Of a DNA stretch of 47,211 bases, positions 1 to 7,082 are shown piece by piece (positions within the stretch are counted from its first letter, which is position 1; the number at the start of each line of letters is the position of its first letter). This DNA is from Miniphocaeibacter massiliensis (GTDB lineage: Bacteria > Bacillota > Clostridia > Tissierellales > Peptoniphilaceae). The translations under genes and the position numbers were made by a program. The notes below the pieces were generated by a model that worked only from the letters and a program-made list of their open reading frames with translations, was not told the origin of the DNA and did no database searches. The DNA is taken from assembly GCF_900232905.1 (NCBI RefSeq), contig NZ_OCTQ01000007.1, forward strand, positions 1-47,211, read 5' to 3'.

Positions 1-2
1 AC

Positions 3-158
3 CCTAATCATGTAGTAGTAGCAAGAGGAGATATGTTCCCAGATGCAATAGTAGGAGCACCATATGCAGCTAAGAACAAATATCCAATAGTATTATCTAG
101 ACCAACAGAAGTACCTAAAGTAGTTTTGGATTATATTAATGTTGCACTATCAAAATAA
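3..158 (+). CDS. CWB2-type cell wall-binding surface protein, 3' end only
   Basis: The first 158 bases are the last 51 codons of a gene that begins outside the window. The readable end includes VVVARGDMFPDAIVGAPYAA and finishes VALSK. This is the closing part of a cell wall-binding repeat 2 (CWB2) module, whose units typically carry a (V/I)(V/I)A(S/R)G..F.DA(V/I).GAP.AA signature. CWB2 modules, usually three in a row, anchor clostridial surface proteins non-covalently to wall polymers. Nothing can be said about the N-terminal functional part. A perfect 24-base palindromic terminator follows 12 bases after the stop. A second CWB2 protein lies at the far end of the window. Confidence 0.85.
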   Translation, partial: PNHVVVARGDMFPDAIVGAPYAAKNKYPIVLSRPTEVPKVVLDYINVALSK

Positions 159-164
159 AAATAA

Positions 165-200
165 AAAAAGCAATTTAGAAATTTCTAAATTGCTTTTTTA
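165..200 (+). terminator. Intrinsic terminator of the CWB2 gene
   Basis: Bases 170-193 form a perfect 24-base palindrome (arms GCAATTTAGAAA and TTTCTAAATTGC), followed by a run of T. It is AT-rich but fully paired. Confidence 0.85.
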
Positions 201-580
201 TTTATCTAAACATTTACTTTTTCTTTCTAAATTGAAATGCTCCCAATCATATAATTCCCTTTAATAATACACTTAGTTCAAATATTGCAACTATTCAAGC
301 TTTAGATAAATTATAATTTTCTGGTTCTGTTGTAGATACTGGTAATGTAAGTTTACCATTCTCACTATACCTGTTTTTATTTTATAGTATATACTATTTT
401 TTCATAATTTATATTTTCTAAGTTATCAAATTTATAGATAAAGTACTAAATAAATAAAAAATAGTTACTTAATTAAGTTTTATTTATTTTACAAGAATAA
501 TCTTTTAATATTCTAAAATTAAATGAACTTCTACTAAAATATACTTTTAAACTATTTTCTGTATTATATACTGTGTTAAT
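201..580. other. Intergenic region of about 380 bp; no intact gene
   Basis: Very AT-rich DNA between the CWB2 terminator and the regulatory region of the MarR-suf operon. The only protein-like stretch is a minus-strand relic at 214-384, listed separately. No RNA gene or repeat was recognised in the rest. Confidence 0.6.
214..384 (-). pseudogene. Possible relic of a membrane-protein C-terminus
   Basis: On the minus strand one frame reads YSENGKLTLPVSTTEPENYN, then LSKA, a TGA, IVAIFELSVLLKGII, another TGA, LGAFQFRKKK and a TAA stop. The second part looks like a hydrophobic helix ending in a positive tail (FRKKK), as at the C-terminus of a membrane or surface protein. Both internal TGA codons sit where Trp (TGG) would be plausible. 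There is a TAA further upstream in the same frame and no start codon or ribosome-binding site. I read it as the decayed end of an unidentified gene. It could also be chance. Confidence 0.3.
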
Positions 581-599
581 TTGTTTAGTTGCTAAACAA
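581..599. promoter_or_regulatory. MarR-type palindromic operator
   Basis: TTGTTTAG and CTAAACAA are perfect 8-base inverted arms around a 3-base centre. The size and symmetry suit a dimeric winged-helix regulator of the MarR family. It sits three bases upstream of the -35 box of the operon whose first gene encodes a MarR-type protein, so autoregulation is likely. The assignment is an inference from sequence and position. Confidence 0.6.
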
Positions 600-601
600 T
601 C

Positions 602-630
602 TTGACTTATTTCTATTATATAGCTATACT
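602..630 (+). promoter_or_regulatory. Sigma-70 type promoter of the marR-sufCB operon
   Basis: The -35 box TTGACT (602-607) and -10 box TATACT (625-630) are separated by exactly 17 bases. The start codon of the first gene is 20 bases further on. Confidence 0.8.
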
Positions 631-650
631 TTTTAAATGGGGGAAATTAT

Positions 651-1127
651 ATGCAATGTGAAATAATAGATAAATTTTTTATTACTTTCGATAAAATTTT
701 AGAAAATGATAAACTTCCTAAAGACTATGGTTTAGGAGTTTTATTGCACAATTCAGAATTAAATTTCTTGTATACTATCAACCAAAATCCTGATGCTAAT
801 GTAAAAGATTTATCCAATATATTAAATATAACTAAGGGTGCTGTTACTCAGTTTGGAAATAAGCTAGAAAATAAAGGATTGATTTTACGTTATTTTAAAA
901 ACGGAAATAAGAAAGAAAAATTTTTTAAACTTACTGAGCTTGGAGAAAGTATAAGTATTAAACATATTAGTTTTCGCAATGATGCAAATAGAAAAGTATG
1001 TAGTTATTTATCAACTTTATCTGTACATGAGCGAGAAACTATTTCAAAATTTTTAGATAAAATATCTATGCTTCCTATTAGTAGGTTTGAATGTGAATGT
1101 GGTTGTTACTATACAACCACGCTTTAA
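651..1127 (+). CDS. MarR-family winged-helix regulator with C-terminal CxCxC
   Basis: A 158-residue MarR-type transcription factor, first gene of the sufCB operon. The winged helix-turn-helix spans about residues 35-105 (NVKDLSNILNITKGAVTQFG, then the wing at LRYFKNGNKKEKFFKLTELG). The C-terminus ends FECECGCYY, placing Cys148, Cys150 and Cys152 in a CxCxC; other cysteines are at 3 and 117. Ordinary MarR proteins lack such a cluster. Because the neighbours assemble Fe-S clusters, the cysteines may bind an Fe-S cluster or metal and report cluster supply, as IscR and SufR do in other bacteria. That role is inference. The start follows TGGGGGAAATTAT, a clear ribosome-binding site. An operator-like palindrome lies directly upstream of the promoter. 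SufC starts 13 bases after the stop. Confidence 0.8.
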   Translation: MQCEIIDKFFITFDKILENDKLPKDYGLGVLLHNSELNFLYTINQNPDANVKDLSNILNITKGAVTQFGNKLENKGLILRYFKNGNKKEKFFKLTELGESISIKHISFRNDANRKVCSYLSTLSVHERETISKFLDKISMLPISRFECECGCYYTTTL

Positions 1128-1140
1128 AAAGGGGGAAATA

Positions 1141-1872
1141 ATGCTAGAACTTAAAAATATAAGTTTTGACGCTATAGAAGATAGCGGTAGTGTAGAAAAA
1201 GAAATCTTAAGAAATGTTAATTTAACTGTTGATACAAATAGTTTTGTTGTTATAACAGGACCTAATGGTAGTGGAAAATCAACTTTAGCAAAAATAATTA
1301 TGGGATTAAAAAAACCTACAAGTGGGCAAATACTATTAGATGGTATAGATATAACTAATTATAGTATTACAGAAAGAGCAAAAGTTGGAGTTGGATTCGC
1401 TTTTCAACAGCCTGTACGTTTTAAAGGTCTTACTGTTAGAGATTTATTAAATTTCTCTTCAGGTAAAAAACTAGATACTCATTTAGCTTGTAATTATTTA
1501 GCAGAGGTTGGTCTTTGTGCTGCTGATTATATAAATAGAGAATTAAATGATAGCCTTTCTGGTGGTGAAATGAAAAGAATTGAAATTGCTATGTTAATGG
1601 CTAGAAAAGTTAAACTTTCAATTTTTGATGAACCTGAAGCTGGCATTGATTTATGGAGTTTTAACAATTTAATAGATGTTTTTAAAAAATTAAGAATTGA
1701 AACTAATGGTTCCATAATAATTATTTCTCACCAAGAACGTATTTTGGATATTGCTGACAAAGTAGTTGTCCTTGACAATGGTACTGTTACTAGCGTTGGT
1801 ACTAAAGAAGAAATTTTGCCAGATTTATTAGGTGCTCCAGATTTATGTGAATTTTACAAGGAGAGAGTGTAG
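1141..1872 (+). CDS. sufC: Fe-S cluster assembly ATPase SufC
   Basis: ABC-type ATPase of the SUF Fe-S cluster scaffold; cytosolic, acts with SufB to remodel the scaffold during cluster formation. In the 243-residue protein I see Walker A GPNGSGKST (40-48), a Q-loop near QQPVRF, signature LSGGEMKR (139-146), Walker B LSIFDEPEAGID (159-170) and the H-loop His196 (IISHQER). I place the start at 1141, after AAAGGGGGAAATA. A longer reading from 1087 would overlap the MarR gene and add a non-conserved leader. It is followed after two bases by sufB. There is no sufD, sufS or sufU nearby, so this is the two-component SufBC type, described in the literature as minimal SUF or SMS. Confidence 0.93.
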   Translation: MLELKNISFDAIEDSGSVEKEILRNVNLTVDTNSFVVITGPNGSGKSTLAKIIMGLKKPTSGQILLDGIDITNYSITERAKVGVGFAFQQPVRFKGLTVRDLLNFSSGKKLDTHLACNYLAEVGLCAADYINRELNDSLSGGEMKRIEIAMLMARKVKLSIFDEPEAGIDLWSFNNLIDVFKKLRIETNGSIIIISHQERILDIADKVVVLDNGTVTSVGTKEEILPDLLGAPDLCEFYKERV

Positions 1873-1874
1873 TT

Positions 1875-2792
1875 ATGGATAATACAAAAAAAAGCTTGTT
1901 AAATACAGTAGCTGATATAAATGAAAAACCAGAAGGTGCTTATAATATAAGAGTTAATGGAAAAAGTGAAGGAAGAGCTAGTACAAAAAATATTAGAATT
2001 GAAAGTCGTGATGATGGAAAAGGAATTAATATTTTTGTAGCACCCGGTACAAAAAACGAATTTGCTCATATTCCTGTTGTTATTGATAATAGTGGACTTA
2101 TAGATGAAGTATATAATGATTTTTATATTGGAGAAAACTGTGATATTCAAATAGTTGCAGGTTGTGGTATACACAATGATGGTGAGCACTTAACCCAACA
2201 CGATGGTATTCATACATTCCATATTGGAGAAAACTCAAAAGTTAAATACATTGAGAAACATTATGGTGAAGGTGGTGGAAGCGGAGAAAATATCCTAAAT
2301 CCAATTACTATTCTACACCTAAAAAAGGGAAGCTTTTTAGAAATGGAATCTATGCAAATAGAAGGAGTTAACTCTACTAAAAGAGTTACTCAAGCAGATA
2401 TTGCCGATGATGCTTCATTAGTTATAAAAGAAATTATAATGACTAGCGGTAAGCAAACTGCTATTACTGACTTTAAAGTTGACTTAAATGGCGAAAACTC
2501 AAGTGCTACTGTTGCTTCAAGATCTGTCGCAAAAGATGATTCAAAACAATATTTTTATTCGGAAATTTCTGGAAATAATGCTTGTACTGGTCACTCAGAA
2601 TGTGATGCCATCATTATGGATAATGCCATGGTTAAAGCCGTTCCAGATGTTACTGCAAACCATGTAGATGCTTCATTAATTCATGAAGCTGCCATTGGAA
2701 AAATAGCTGGGGCTCAGATAACAAAATTAATGACTTTAGGATTAACTGAAGAAGAAGCTGAAAAAGAAATAGTAAGTGGATTTTTAAGATAA
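1875..2792 (+). CDS. sufB: Fe-S cluster scaffold SufB, short form
   Basis: A 305-residue SufB/SufD-family beta-helix scaffold on which Fe-S clusters are built, partner of SufC. It is much shorter than E. coli SufB (about 495 residues) and lacks most of the N-terminal region, as in SufB of two-component SufBC systems. The SufB core is kept: SECDAIIM with Cys243, which aligns by motif with the cluster-assembly cysteine of E. coli SufB, and SLIHEAAIG with Glu271. It ends with the usual amphipathic helix (ITKLMTLGLTEEEAEKEIV) that contacts SufC. A second SufD-like chain is absent, so a SufB homodimer with two SufC is the expected complex. The ribosome-binding site AAGGAGAG lies in the end of sufC. 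A terminator follows. Confidence 0.92.
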   Translation: MDNTKKSLLNTVADINEKPEGAYNIRVNGKSEGRASTKNIRIESRDDGKGINIFVAPGTKNEFAHIPVVIDNSGLIDEVYNDFYIGENCDIQIVAGCGIHNDGEHLTQHDGIHTFHIGENSKVKYIEKHYGEGGGSGENILNPITILHLKKGSFLEMESMQIEGVNSTKRVTQADIADDASLVIKEIIMTSGKQTAITDFKVDLNGENSSATVASRSVAKDDSKQYFYSEISGNNACTGHSECDAIIMDNAMVKAVPDVTANHVDASLIHEAAIGKIAGAQITKLMTLGLTEEEAEKEIVSGFLR

Positions 2793-2794
2793 AT

Positions 2795-2831
2795 TAAAAG
2801 AAGCATATGTAAAATATATGATTCTTTTTTA
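2795..2831 (+). terminator. Terminator of the marR-sufCB operon
   Basis: Arms AAAAGAAGCATAT and ATATGATTCTTTT pair with one mismatch and are followed by T residues. Confidence 0.7.
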
Positions 2832-2933
2832 ATAACATATTATTGTATATCCTATTACTCTAATGTTATTTATATCATTTTCTTTTCATATTTTTACCTT
2901 TCTAATTATTCCCGATAATTTTGTTTACAAATT

Positions 2934-2960
2934 TAAAAAGAGGCTATTTTTAGCCTCTTA
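2934..2960 (-). terminator. Terminator overlapping the DUF951 stop codon
   Basis: Arms AAGAGGCTA (2938-2946) and TAGCCTCTT (2951-2959) form a 9-base hairpin. On the minus strand it is followed by CTTTTTAAAT. The stop codon of the DUF951 gene (2958-2960) lies inside the arm. Confidence 0.8.
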
Positions 2961-3182
2961 GTTTTCTTCAGGTTCATAATGTATTATCGATATAAATTTA
3001 CCTTCGTTAGTCTTTATTCTTCTTATTCTTTTTTCAAAATCTACTCTAGACAACCACACAACTCTATTACAGCCCTGACACTCTAATTTTATATCTAATC
3101 CCGTTCTTAATATCTTCCAACTATTTTCTCCACAAGGATGACCTTTTTTTAAAGTTACTATATCATCTACTTTATATTTCAT
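2958..3182 (-). CDS. DUF951 family small protein
   Basis: A 74-residue protein beginning MKYKVDDIVTLKKGHPCG and containing ECQGCNRVVWLSR. This matches the DUF951 family (YyzM type), small Firmicute proteins of unknown function with conserved cysteines (CG, then CxxC), perhaps a zinc site. I start it at the ATG at 3182, which has GGAGAGATTAT just upstream. A longer in-frame reading to 3302 would overlap mscS and add a basic leader foreign to the family. It lies 23 bases downstream of mscS. In many Firmicutes DUF951 genes follow an mscS-like gene, so this is a familiar pairing. Confidence 0.85.
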   Translation of the reverse strand: MKYKVDDIVTLKKGHPCGENSWKILRTGLDIKLECQGCNRVVWLSRVDFEKRIRRIKTNEGKFISIIHYEPEEN

Positions 3183-3205
3183 ATAATCTCTCCAAAATAC
3201 TTCTT

Positions 3206-4045
3206 CTAATTTTCTACTTCTATTTCTTTTTTTAATGCTTCTTTTATAAATAATTCTCTGATTTGAATTTCCACAGTTGCTTGTTTTCCTGGTTTTGTCC
3301 AAGCTATTATAGCTATTTTTATACTATTTGAAATCCCAATATCTGTTATTCCTAATAAGTATGGTTTTACAGTTACGTTTTTATCTTTTCCAATTTTTTC
3401 AGTAATACTATTTACAATATTTTCAACTTCATTAATATCTTTAAACTCTGGTACAGTTATTTCTACATATGCTCTCTGATTTCCTTTTGACATATTTTTT
3501 ACTGTAGTTATATTTCCATTCCCTATTGTTGTAATGGATCCGTCAAATCCTTTGATTTTAGTAGTTTTCATTCCAAATTCTACTACATTTCCAGATATTA
3601 TATTATTGATTAAAATATTATCTCCTATTTCATACTGCCCTTCAAAAATTATAAATATACCTGATATAACATCTTTTACTAAAGATTGAGCTCCAAAACC
3701 AAGAGCTACCCCTCCTATTCCTGCTGCTCCTACTATATATCCTGTATTAAACCCAAATTTATCTAGTACTTGCATAATTGCAAAAAAATAAATTATATAT
3801 TTTAAAGCATTATTTATTACTGATGTGATTGTCATACTTTTTTTCACATCTATTAATTTATTTTCCAATTTACTTGAATTTTTTTCTAGAACTTTTTTAA
3901 ATACTTTATGAATTAATTTAACTATAATAGTTGCGATAATAAAAACAACTAGAGCATATGTCAATTTCCCAAAAATATTTAGAGTATTATTTTCAGTATA
4001 AAATATACTTTTTATCTTCTCTATTATTGTAATAATTTTTTCCAT
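3206..4045 (-). CDS. mscS: Small-conductance mechanosensitive channel, MscS family
   Basis: A 279-residue membrane channel that opens under membrane tension to release solutes after hypo-osmotic shock. Predicted helices cover about residues 28-46 (LTYALVVFIIATIIVKLI), 75-95, and the pore-lining helix from about 102 (YIVGAAGIGGVALGFGAQSL) with the Gly/Ala-rich packing typical of MscS TM3. The cytoplasmic beta domain follows (QYEIGDNILI, then GFDGSITTIGNGNI). The length matches the E. coli protein (286). It starts one base after the DUF3343 stop, so the two are probably translationally linked. Confidence 0.92.
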   Translation of the reverse strand: MEKIITIIEKIKSIFYTENNTLNIFGKLTYALVVFIIATIIVKLIHKVFKKVLEKNSSKLENKLIDVKKSMTITSVINNALKYIIYFFAIMQVLDKFGFNTGYIVGAAGIGGVALGFGAQSLVKDVISGIFIIFEGQYEIGDNILINNIISGNVVEFGMKTTKIKGFDGSITTIGNGNITTVKNMSKGNQRAYVEITVPEFKDINEVENIVNSITEKIGKDKNVTVKPYLLGITDIGISNSIKIAIIAWTKPGKQATVEIQIRELFIKEALKKEIEVEN

Positions 4046-4046
4046 A

Positions 4047-4298
4047 TTAATATGCTCTTTCTACTTCAACAATTCCTTCTTCTTTCTTGTATTTCCAAAT
4101 ATATCCTATTGGAAGCTCTTTTTTTAATTCAATCATTTCTTCTAAGAATTCTTTATTAAGCATTATAGAAAGTCCACAGCTCCTACTTATTTCTCTGGGA
4201 GTTGGTATAGTCTTTATTGTATATCCTTTTTCTATTAATTTACTTTCTGTCATCATTGTATAATTTACAGAATCAAATGTTAATAATATTACATCCAT
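4047..4298 (-). CDS. DUF3343, putative Se/S carrier-like protein
   Basis: An 83-residue protein, MDVILLTFDSVNYTMMTESK to VERAY, with the features of DUF3343: an early TF.S...AM/TE pattern and a central IPTPREISRSCGLSI containing the conserved Cys. The family is annotated as putative Se/S carrier-like. It is commonly found beside yedF, as here, where its ATG overlaps the yedF stop by one base (TAATG). The biochemical role is unproven. No selenocysteine gene was found in the window. Confidence 0.85.
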   Translation of the reverse strand: MDVILLTFDSVNYTMMTESKLIEKGYTIKTIPTPREISRSCGLSIMLNKEFLEEMIELKKELPIGYIWKYKKEEGIVEVERAY

Positions 4299-4891
4299 TA
4301 TCTTATTATCACATTCCTTGAAGCTTCTTTCAATTTTTCATAAATAGTGTACATATTTGAAATTTCTCCAACTTTTAATTTATCTTTTAAATTATAGAAA
4401 TCTAAACATGTTCCACATGAATATATTTCTACTCCTTGTTCTGATAATTTTTGCAAATCATCTAATACTGGTGAATTTTCACAAGTTAAAAATACTCCAC
4501 TATTGTAAAATATCAAAGTATTTGGTAAAGGCTTTGTTTCTGTGACTGTGTATATGTATGATTTCATAAGAATTTCTCCTAATTTATCATCTCCACCACC
4601 CATTTTGTTTGAAGCTATAGCTAAGGTCAATTCTCCATTATCTATTATTGTCAATTCTTTTCCATTATCTTCTACTGCAACTTTTTTAATAGTTACATCA
4701 AACTCATTATCTGAAATAGTCTTTACACTATATTCAAAGCCTTGACCTTTTGCCAATTTTGATAAGTTTTCTACTGCAATTTTATTATCCACTTTAACTT
4801 CAACTTCACCTTCATTTAATTTGTCCAATTCATTTTTTGTTAATATCACAGGTTTTGGACACGTTAATCCCATTGCATTAATTTTCTTCAT
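4298..4891 (-). CDS. yedF: Sulfurtransferase-like selenium metabolism protein YedF
   Basis: A 197-residue two-domain protein. The N-terminal 75 residues are a TusA/SirA-like domain with the CPxP motif (Cys11 in MGLTCPKP), the site that carries persulfide in TusA. The C-terminal half (from about 85) is a DsrE-like domain with TLAIASNKMGGGDDKLGEIL and cysteines in FLTCENSP and CGTCLDFY. This architecture is the YedF family, associated with selenium metabolism in genome comparisons. Function in selenium or sulfur carrying is family knowledge, not shown here. The start lies inside the end of the DUF5711 gene (14-base overlap) after TAGGAGGAAATA. Confidence 0.9.
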   Translation of the reverse strand: MKKINAMGLTCPKPVILTKNELDKLNEGEVEVKVDNKIAVENLSKLAKGQGFEYSVKTISDNEFDVTIKKVAVEDNGKELTIIDNGELTLAIASNKMGGGDDKLGEILMKSYIYTVTETKPLPNTLIFYNSGVFLTCENSPVLDDLQKLSEQGVEIYSCGTCLDFYNLKDKLKVGEISNMYTIYEKLKEASRNVIIR

Positions 4892-5942
4892 TATTTCCTC
4901 CTACGCTTAATTTTGCCTTAGTAACTGTATCTGTATGCAATAAATATAAACCATTATTGTTTATAATATACCCTTGTATATCTTCTACACTATACAGTTC
5001 ACTTATTTTATCACCTTTATGTTTATAATAACCATAGTTGTTACCACCTATTAATGCCGCCTTATTTCCTTCTGCATAAATGTTCTTAAAGTCTGATTCT
5101 AATTCTACTGATGTTTCTATTTTTAAATCAAAATCATATACATTTAATATATCACCTTTAAGAACAAATATATTAGAGTCTGAAATTGATATATCTTTAA
5201 AATCATCAATCATTATTTTATTTATTATTTGAAAGTTTTCAAATACAATTATTTGTTTATTGCTAACTGTTAAATATCTTTCATCATCTACGAATTCTGA
5301 ATGCATTATTACTTCATCTAAAAATGTTTGTTTTATTTCTTTATTTTCTTCTATATCTTTCAAATAAATATTCGATTTAAAATTATCTTCTGTTGATGAT
5401 AGAGATGTAACTACTAAGTTAGTTTTCTCACTTGACACAGATATTGTGCTTATTGCATCTTCTATTTCACCTTTTGTAATTAATTCACCTTCAAAATCAT
5501 AACATTCATAATTGTCTTCTCCTACTATGTATATAATTTCTTTTTTTAAATTAACATATTCTATTTCAAAGGGAATCTCCAGCTTTTTTAATATTTTTGC
5601 CTCAGAATCTAAGATATACATATTCTTATTATCATAAACAAATAATTTATTTGATTCTCCTATTATTTTTGCATCATTAATAGGTATTGTTGATGATATT
5701 TTATCTTTTCCTTCTTTATCATATGATTTTATATTATTTCCATTTAATATATATATTTCTTCATCCAAAATAGCAATGTTCTTATAATTTCCATTAAATG
5801 GAATATTTTTCATATCTCCTACCACTTTGTTCCCAAATCTAATTTTCAAAAAAACTAATGTTACTACAATTATAAGAGTAAGAACTATAAATATAATTTT
5901 TATTTTTTTATTTTTCATTTTCTTGTCTTTATTATTTTCCAA
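4878..5942 (-). CDS. DUF5711 family membrane-anchored beta-propeller-like protein
   Basis: A 354-residue protein with one N-terminal membrane helix (about residues 14-32, IKIIFIVLTLIIVVTLVFL) and an extracytoplasmic region of repeated short beta-strand units (NYKNIAILDEEIYILNGN, KLFVYDNKNMYILDS, IFVLKGDILNVYDF). This matches DUF5711, thought to fold as a beta-propeller. No enzyme motif is seen. I use a TTG start at 5942 because GAGGAAG stands 6 bases upstream; the ATG at codon 9 has no comparable site. First gene of the yedF-DUF3343-mscS-DUF951 run. An extended -10 (TGGTAAAAT) lies upstream. Confidence 0.75.
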   Translation of the reverse strand: MENNKDKKMKNKKIKIIFIVLTLIIVVTLVFLKIRFGNKVVGDMKNIPFNGNYKNIAILDEEIYILNGNNIKSYDKEGKDKISSTIPINDAKIIGESNKLFVYDNKNMYILDSEAKILKKLEIPFEIEYVNLKKEIIYIVGEDNYECYDFEGELITKGEIEDAISTISVSSEKTNLVVTSLSSTEDNFKSNIYLKDIEENKEIKQTFLDEVIMHSEFVDDERYLTVSNKQIIVFENFQIINKIMIDDFKDISISDSNIFVLKGDILNVYDFDLKIETSVELESDFKNIYAEGNKAALIGGNNYGYYKHKGDKISELYSVEDIQGYIINNNGLYLLHTDTVTKAKLSVGGNNEEN

Positions 5943-5988
5943 TTATATCTTCCTCTGTAACTGTTTATTTTTTGTTTCCAATACAATT

Positions 5989-5997
5989 ATTTTACCA
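5989..5997 (-). promoter_or_regulatory. Candidate extended -10 for the DUF5711-yedF operon
   Basis: TGGTAAAAT on the minus strand, 47 bases upstream of the TTG start. No good -35 is seen at the usual distance, so the call rests on the extended -10 alone. Confidence 0.35.
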
Positions 5998-6044
5998 TAT
6001 GATCTAAACTATTCGTATATTAAATTACTTATTGTAAAATATAA

Positions 6045-6077
6045 CAAAAAAAGACCACTTTAAGTGGTCTTTTTTAT
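6045..6077. terminator. Bidirectional terminator after the AraC gene
   Basis: AGACCACT and AGTGGTCT (6052-6070) form a tight 8-base hairpin with A-run and T-run flanks, so it can act on either strand. Here it closes the minus-strand AraC/GyrI gene. Confidence 0.85.
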
Positions 6078-6086
6078 TATTTATTT

Positions 6087-6929
6087 TTACTTCTTCACTA
6101 TTGGCAACCAAACTTCGTATTTTGTATTTTGGGGATTAGGATCATAATAAACTTCTAAGTCTGGTAAATTCGCATATTCGTACCCTGAATTGGGCAACCA
6201 TTCTGTAAAAACTTTTTGCATCAAATTTTGAATAGATATTCCTGTACCTTCTCCTTCAAATATAGCCCATGTTGCTTCTGGAATTATATATTCTTCAAAT
6301 TCTTCATTTTCTATTGAACTTGCAACTGCTATAAAGTATCTCCAATTATCTTCTTCATTACACACATTAACACCTAATAATGCTTTTGTATCTTCATTCA
6401 TAATATTAACTAGTTTATCAATAGTTCCATCTTCCATACATTTTGTCCATATTGAAGGAATTTTCATCATATTTTTTTCCATGTCTTTTTCTAATGGTAC
6501 TGATACACCTAATATTCTCATTTCTTTCTTTTGTTCAATTTTATAGTTCATTTCTTCTACCCCTTTAATTATTATTTGAAAACTTAATGGTGGATAAGAC
6601 TTTATAATAACCCCATCTTCTTTAACTTTTGATGGAGCAATTCCATGTATAGATTTGAATGCTCTATTAAAAGATGTTGGAGAATTATATCCATATTTTA
6701 ATGCAACATCTAATATTTTATTCCCCATCTGTAAGTCAATTACTGCTAATGACATTTTTCTTCTTCTAATATACTCCGACAATGTTACATTTGCCATATA
6801 CGAAAACATCCTTTGAAAATTATATTGTGAACAATAGCATATTTTAGCTATTTTTTCATAATCTATATCTCCAGTGATATTTTCCTCTATATATTCTAAA
6901 GCTTTGTTTAAACTCTTAACCCAATCCAT
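6087..6929 (-). CDS. AraC-family regulator with GyrI-like effector domain
   Basis: A 280-residue regulator. Residues 1-105 are an AraC-type double helix-turn-helix (ALEYIEENITGDIDYEKIAK; LKYGYNSPTSFNRAFKSIHG; IAPSKVKE). Residues 125-280 are a GyrI-like small-molecule binding domain (Bac_rhamnosid-like SOUL/GyrI fold) ending YEVWLPIVKK, the usual close of the family. In relatives such as Rob and BmrR-type proteins this domain binds drugs or lipophilic ligands. The ligand and targets are unknown here. Single-gene transcript: it has its own ribosome-binding site (AGGGAGAACTTAA) and terminator. Confidence 0.9.
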   Translation of the reverse strand: MDWVKSLNKALEYIEENITGDIDYEKIAKICYCSQYNFQRMFSYMANVTLSEYIRRRKMSLAVIDLQMGNKILDVALKYGYNSPTSFNRAFKSIHGIAPSKVKEDGVIIKSYPPLSFQIIIKGVEEMNYKIEQKKEMRILGVSVPLEKDMEKNMMKIPSIWTKCMEDGTIDKLVNIMNEDTKALLGVNVCNEEDNWRYFIAVASSIENEEFEEYIIPEATWAIFEGEGTGISIQNLMQKVFTEWLPNSGYEYANLPDLEVYYDPNPQNTKYEVWLPIVKK

Positions 6930-7013
6930 TTAAGTTCTCCCTGTAATTAAAGTATATGCTCATTATATATTATATACCTCTCTTTTATTGCACAATTTAG
7001 ATAGCTCTCAAAA

Positions 7014-7047
7014 TAAAAAGAGATATTACCTAAATAATACCTCTTTT
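7014..7047 (-). terminator. Terminator of the rubrerythrin gene
   Basis: On the minus strand AAAGAGGTATTA pairs with TAATATCTCTTT (one G-U pair), followed by TTATTTTG. Confidence 0.7.
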
Positions 7048-7082
7048 CCCCCTATTTTTGTATAACCCCTTGTGATTGAATA

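Noticed and set aside
1087-1140. Longer N-terminus for SufC starting at 1087
   Set aside because: It overlaps the end of the MarR gene, has no ribosome-binding site and adds residues foreign to SufC. The ATG at 1141 has a strong site.
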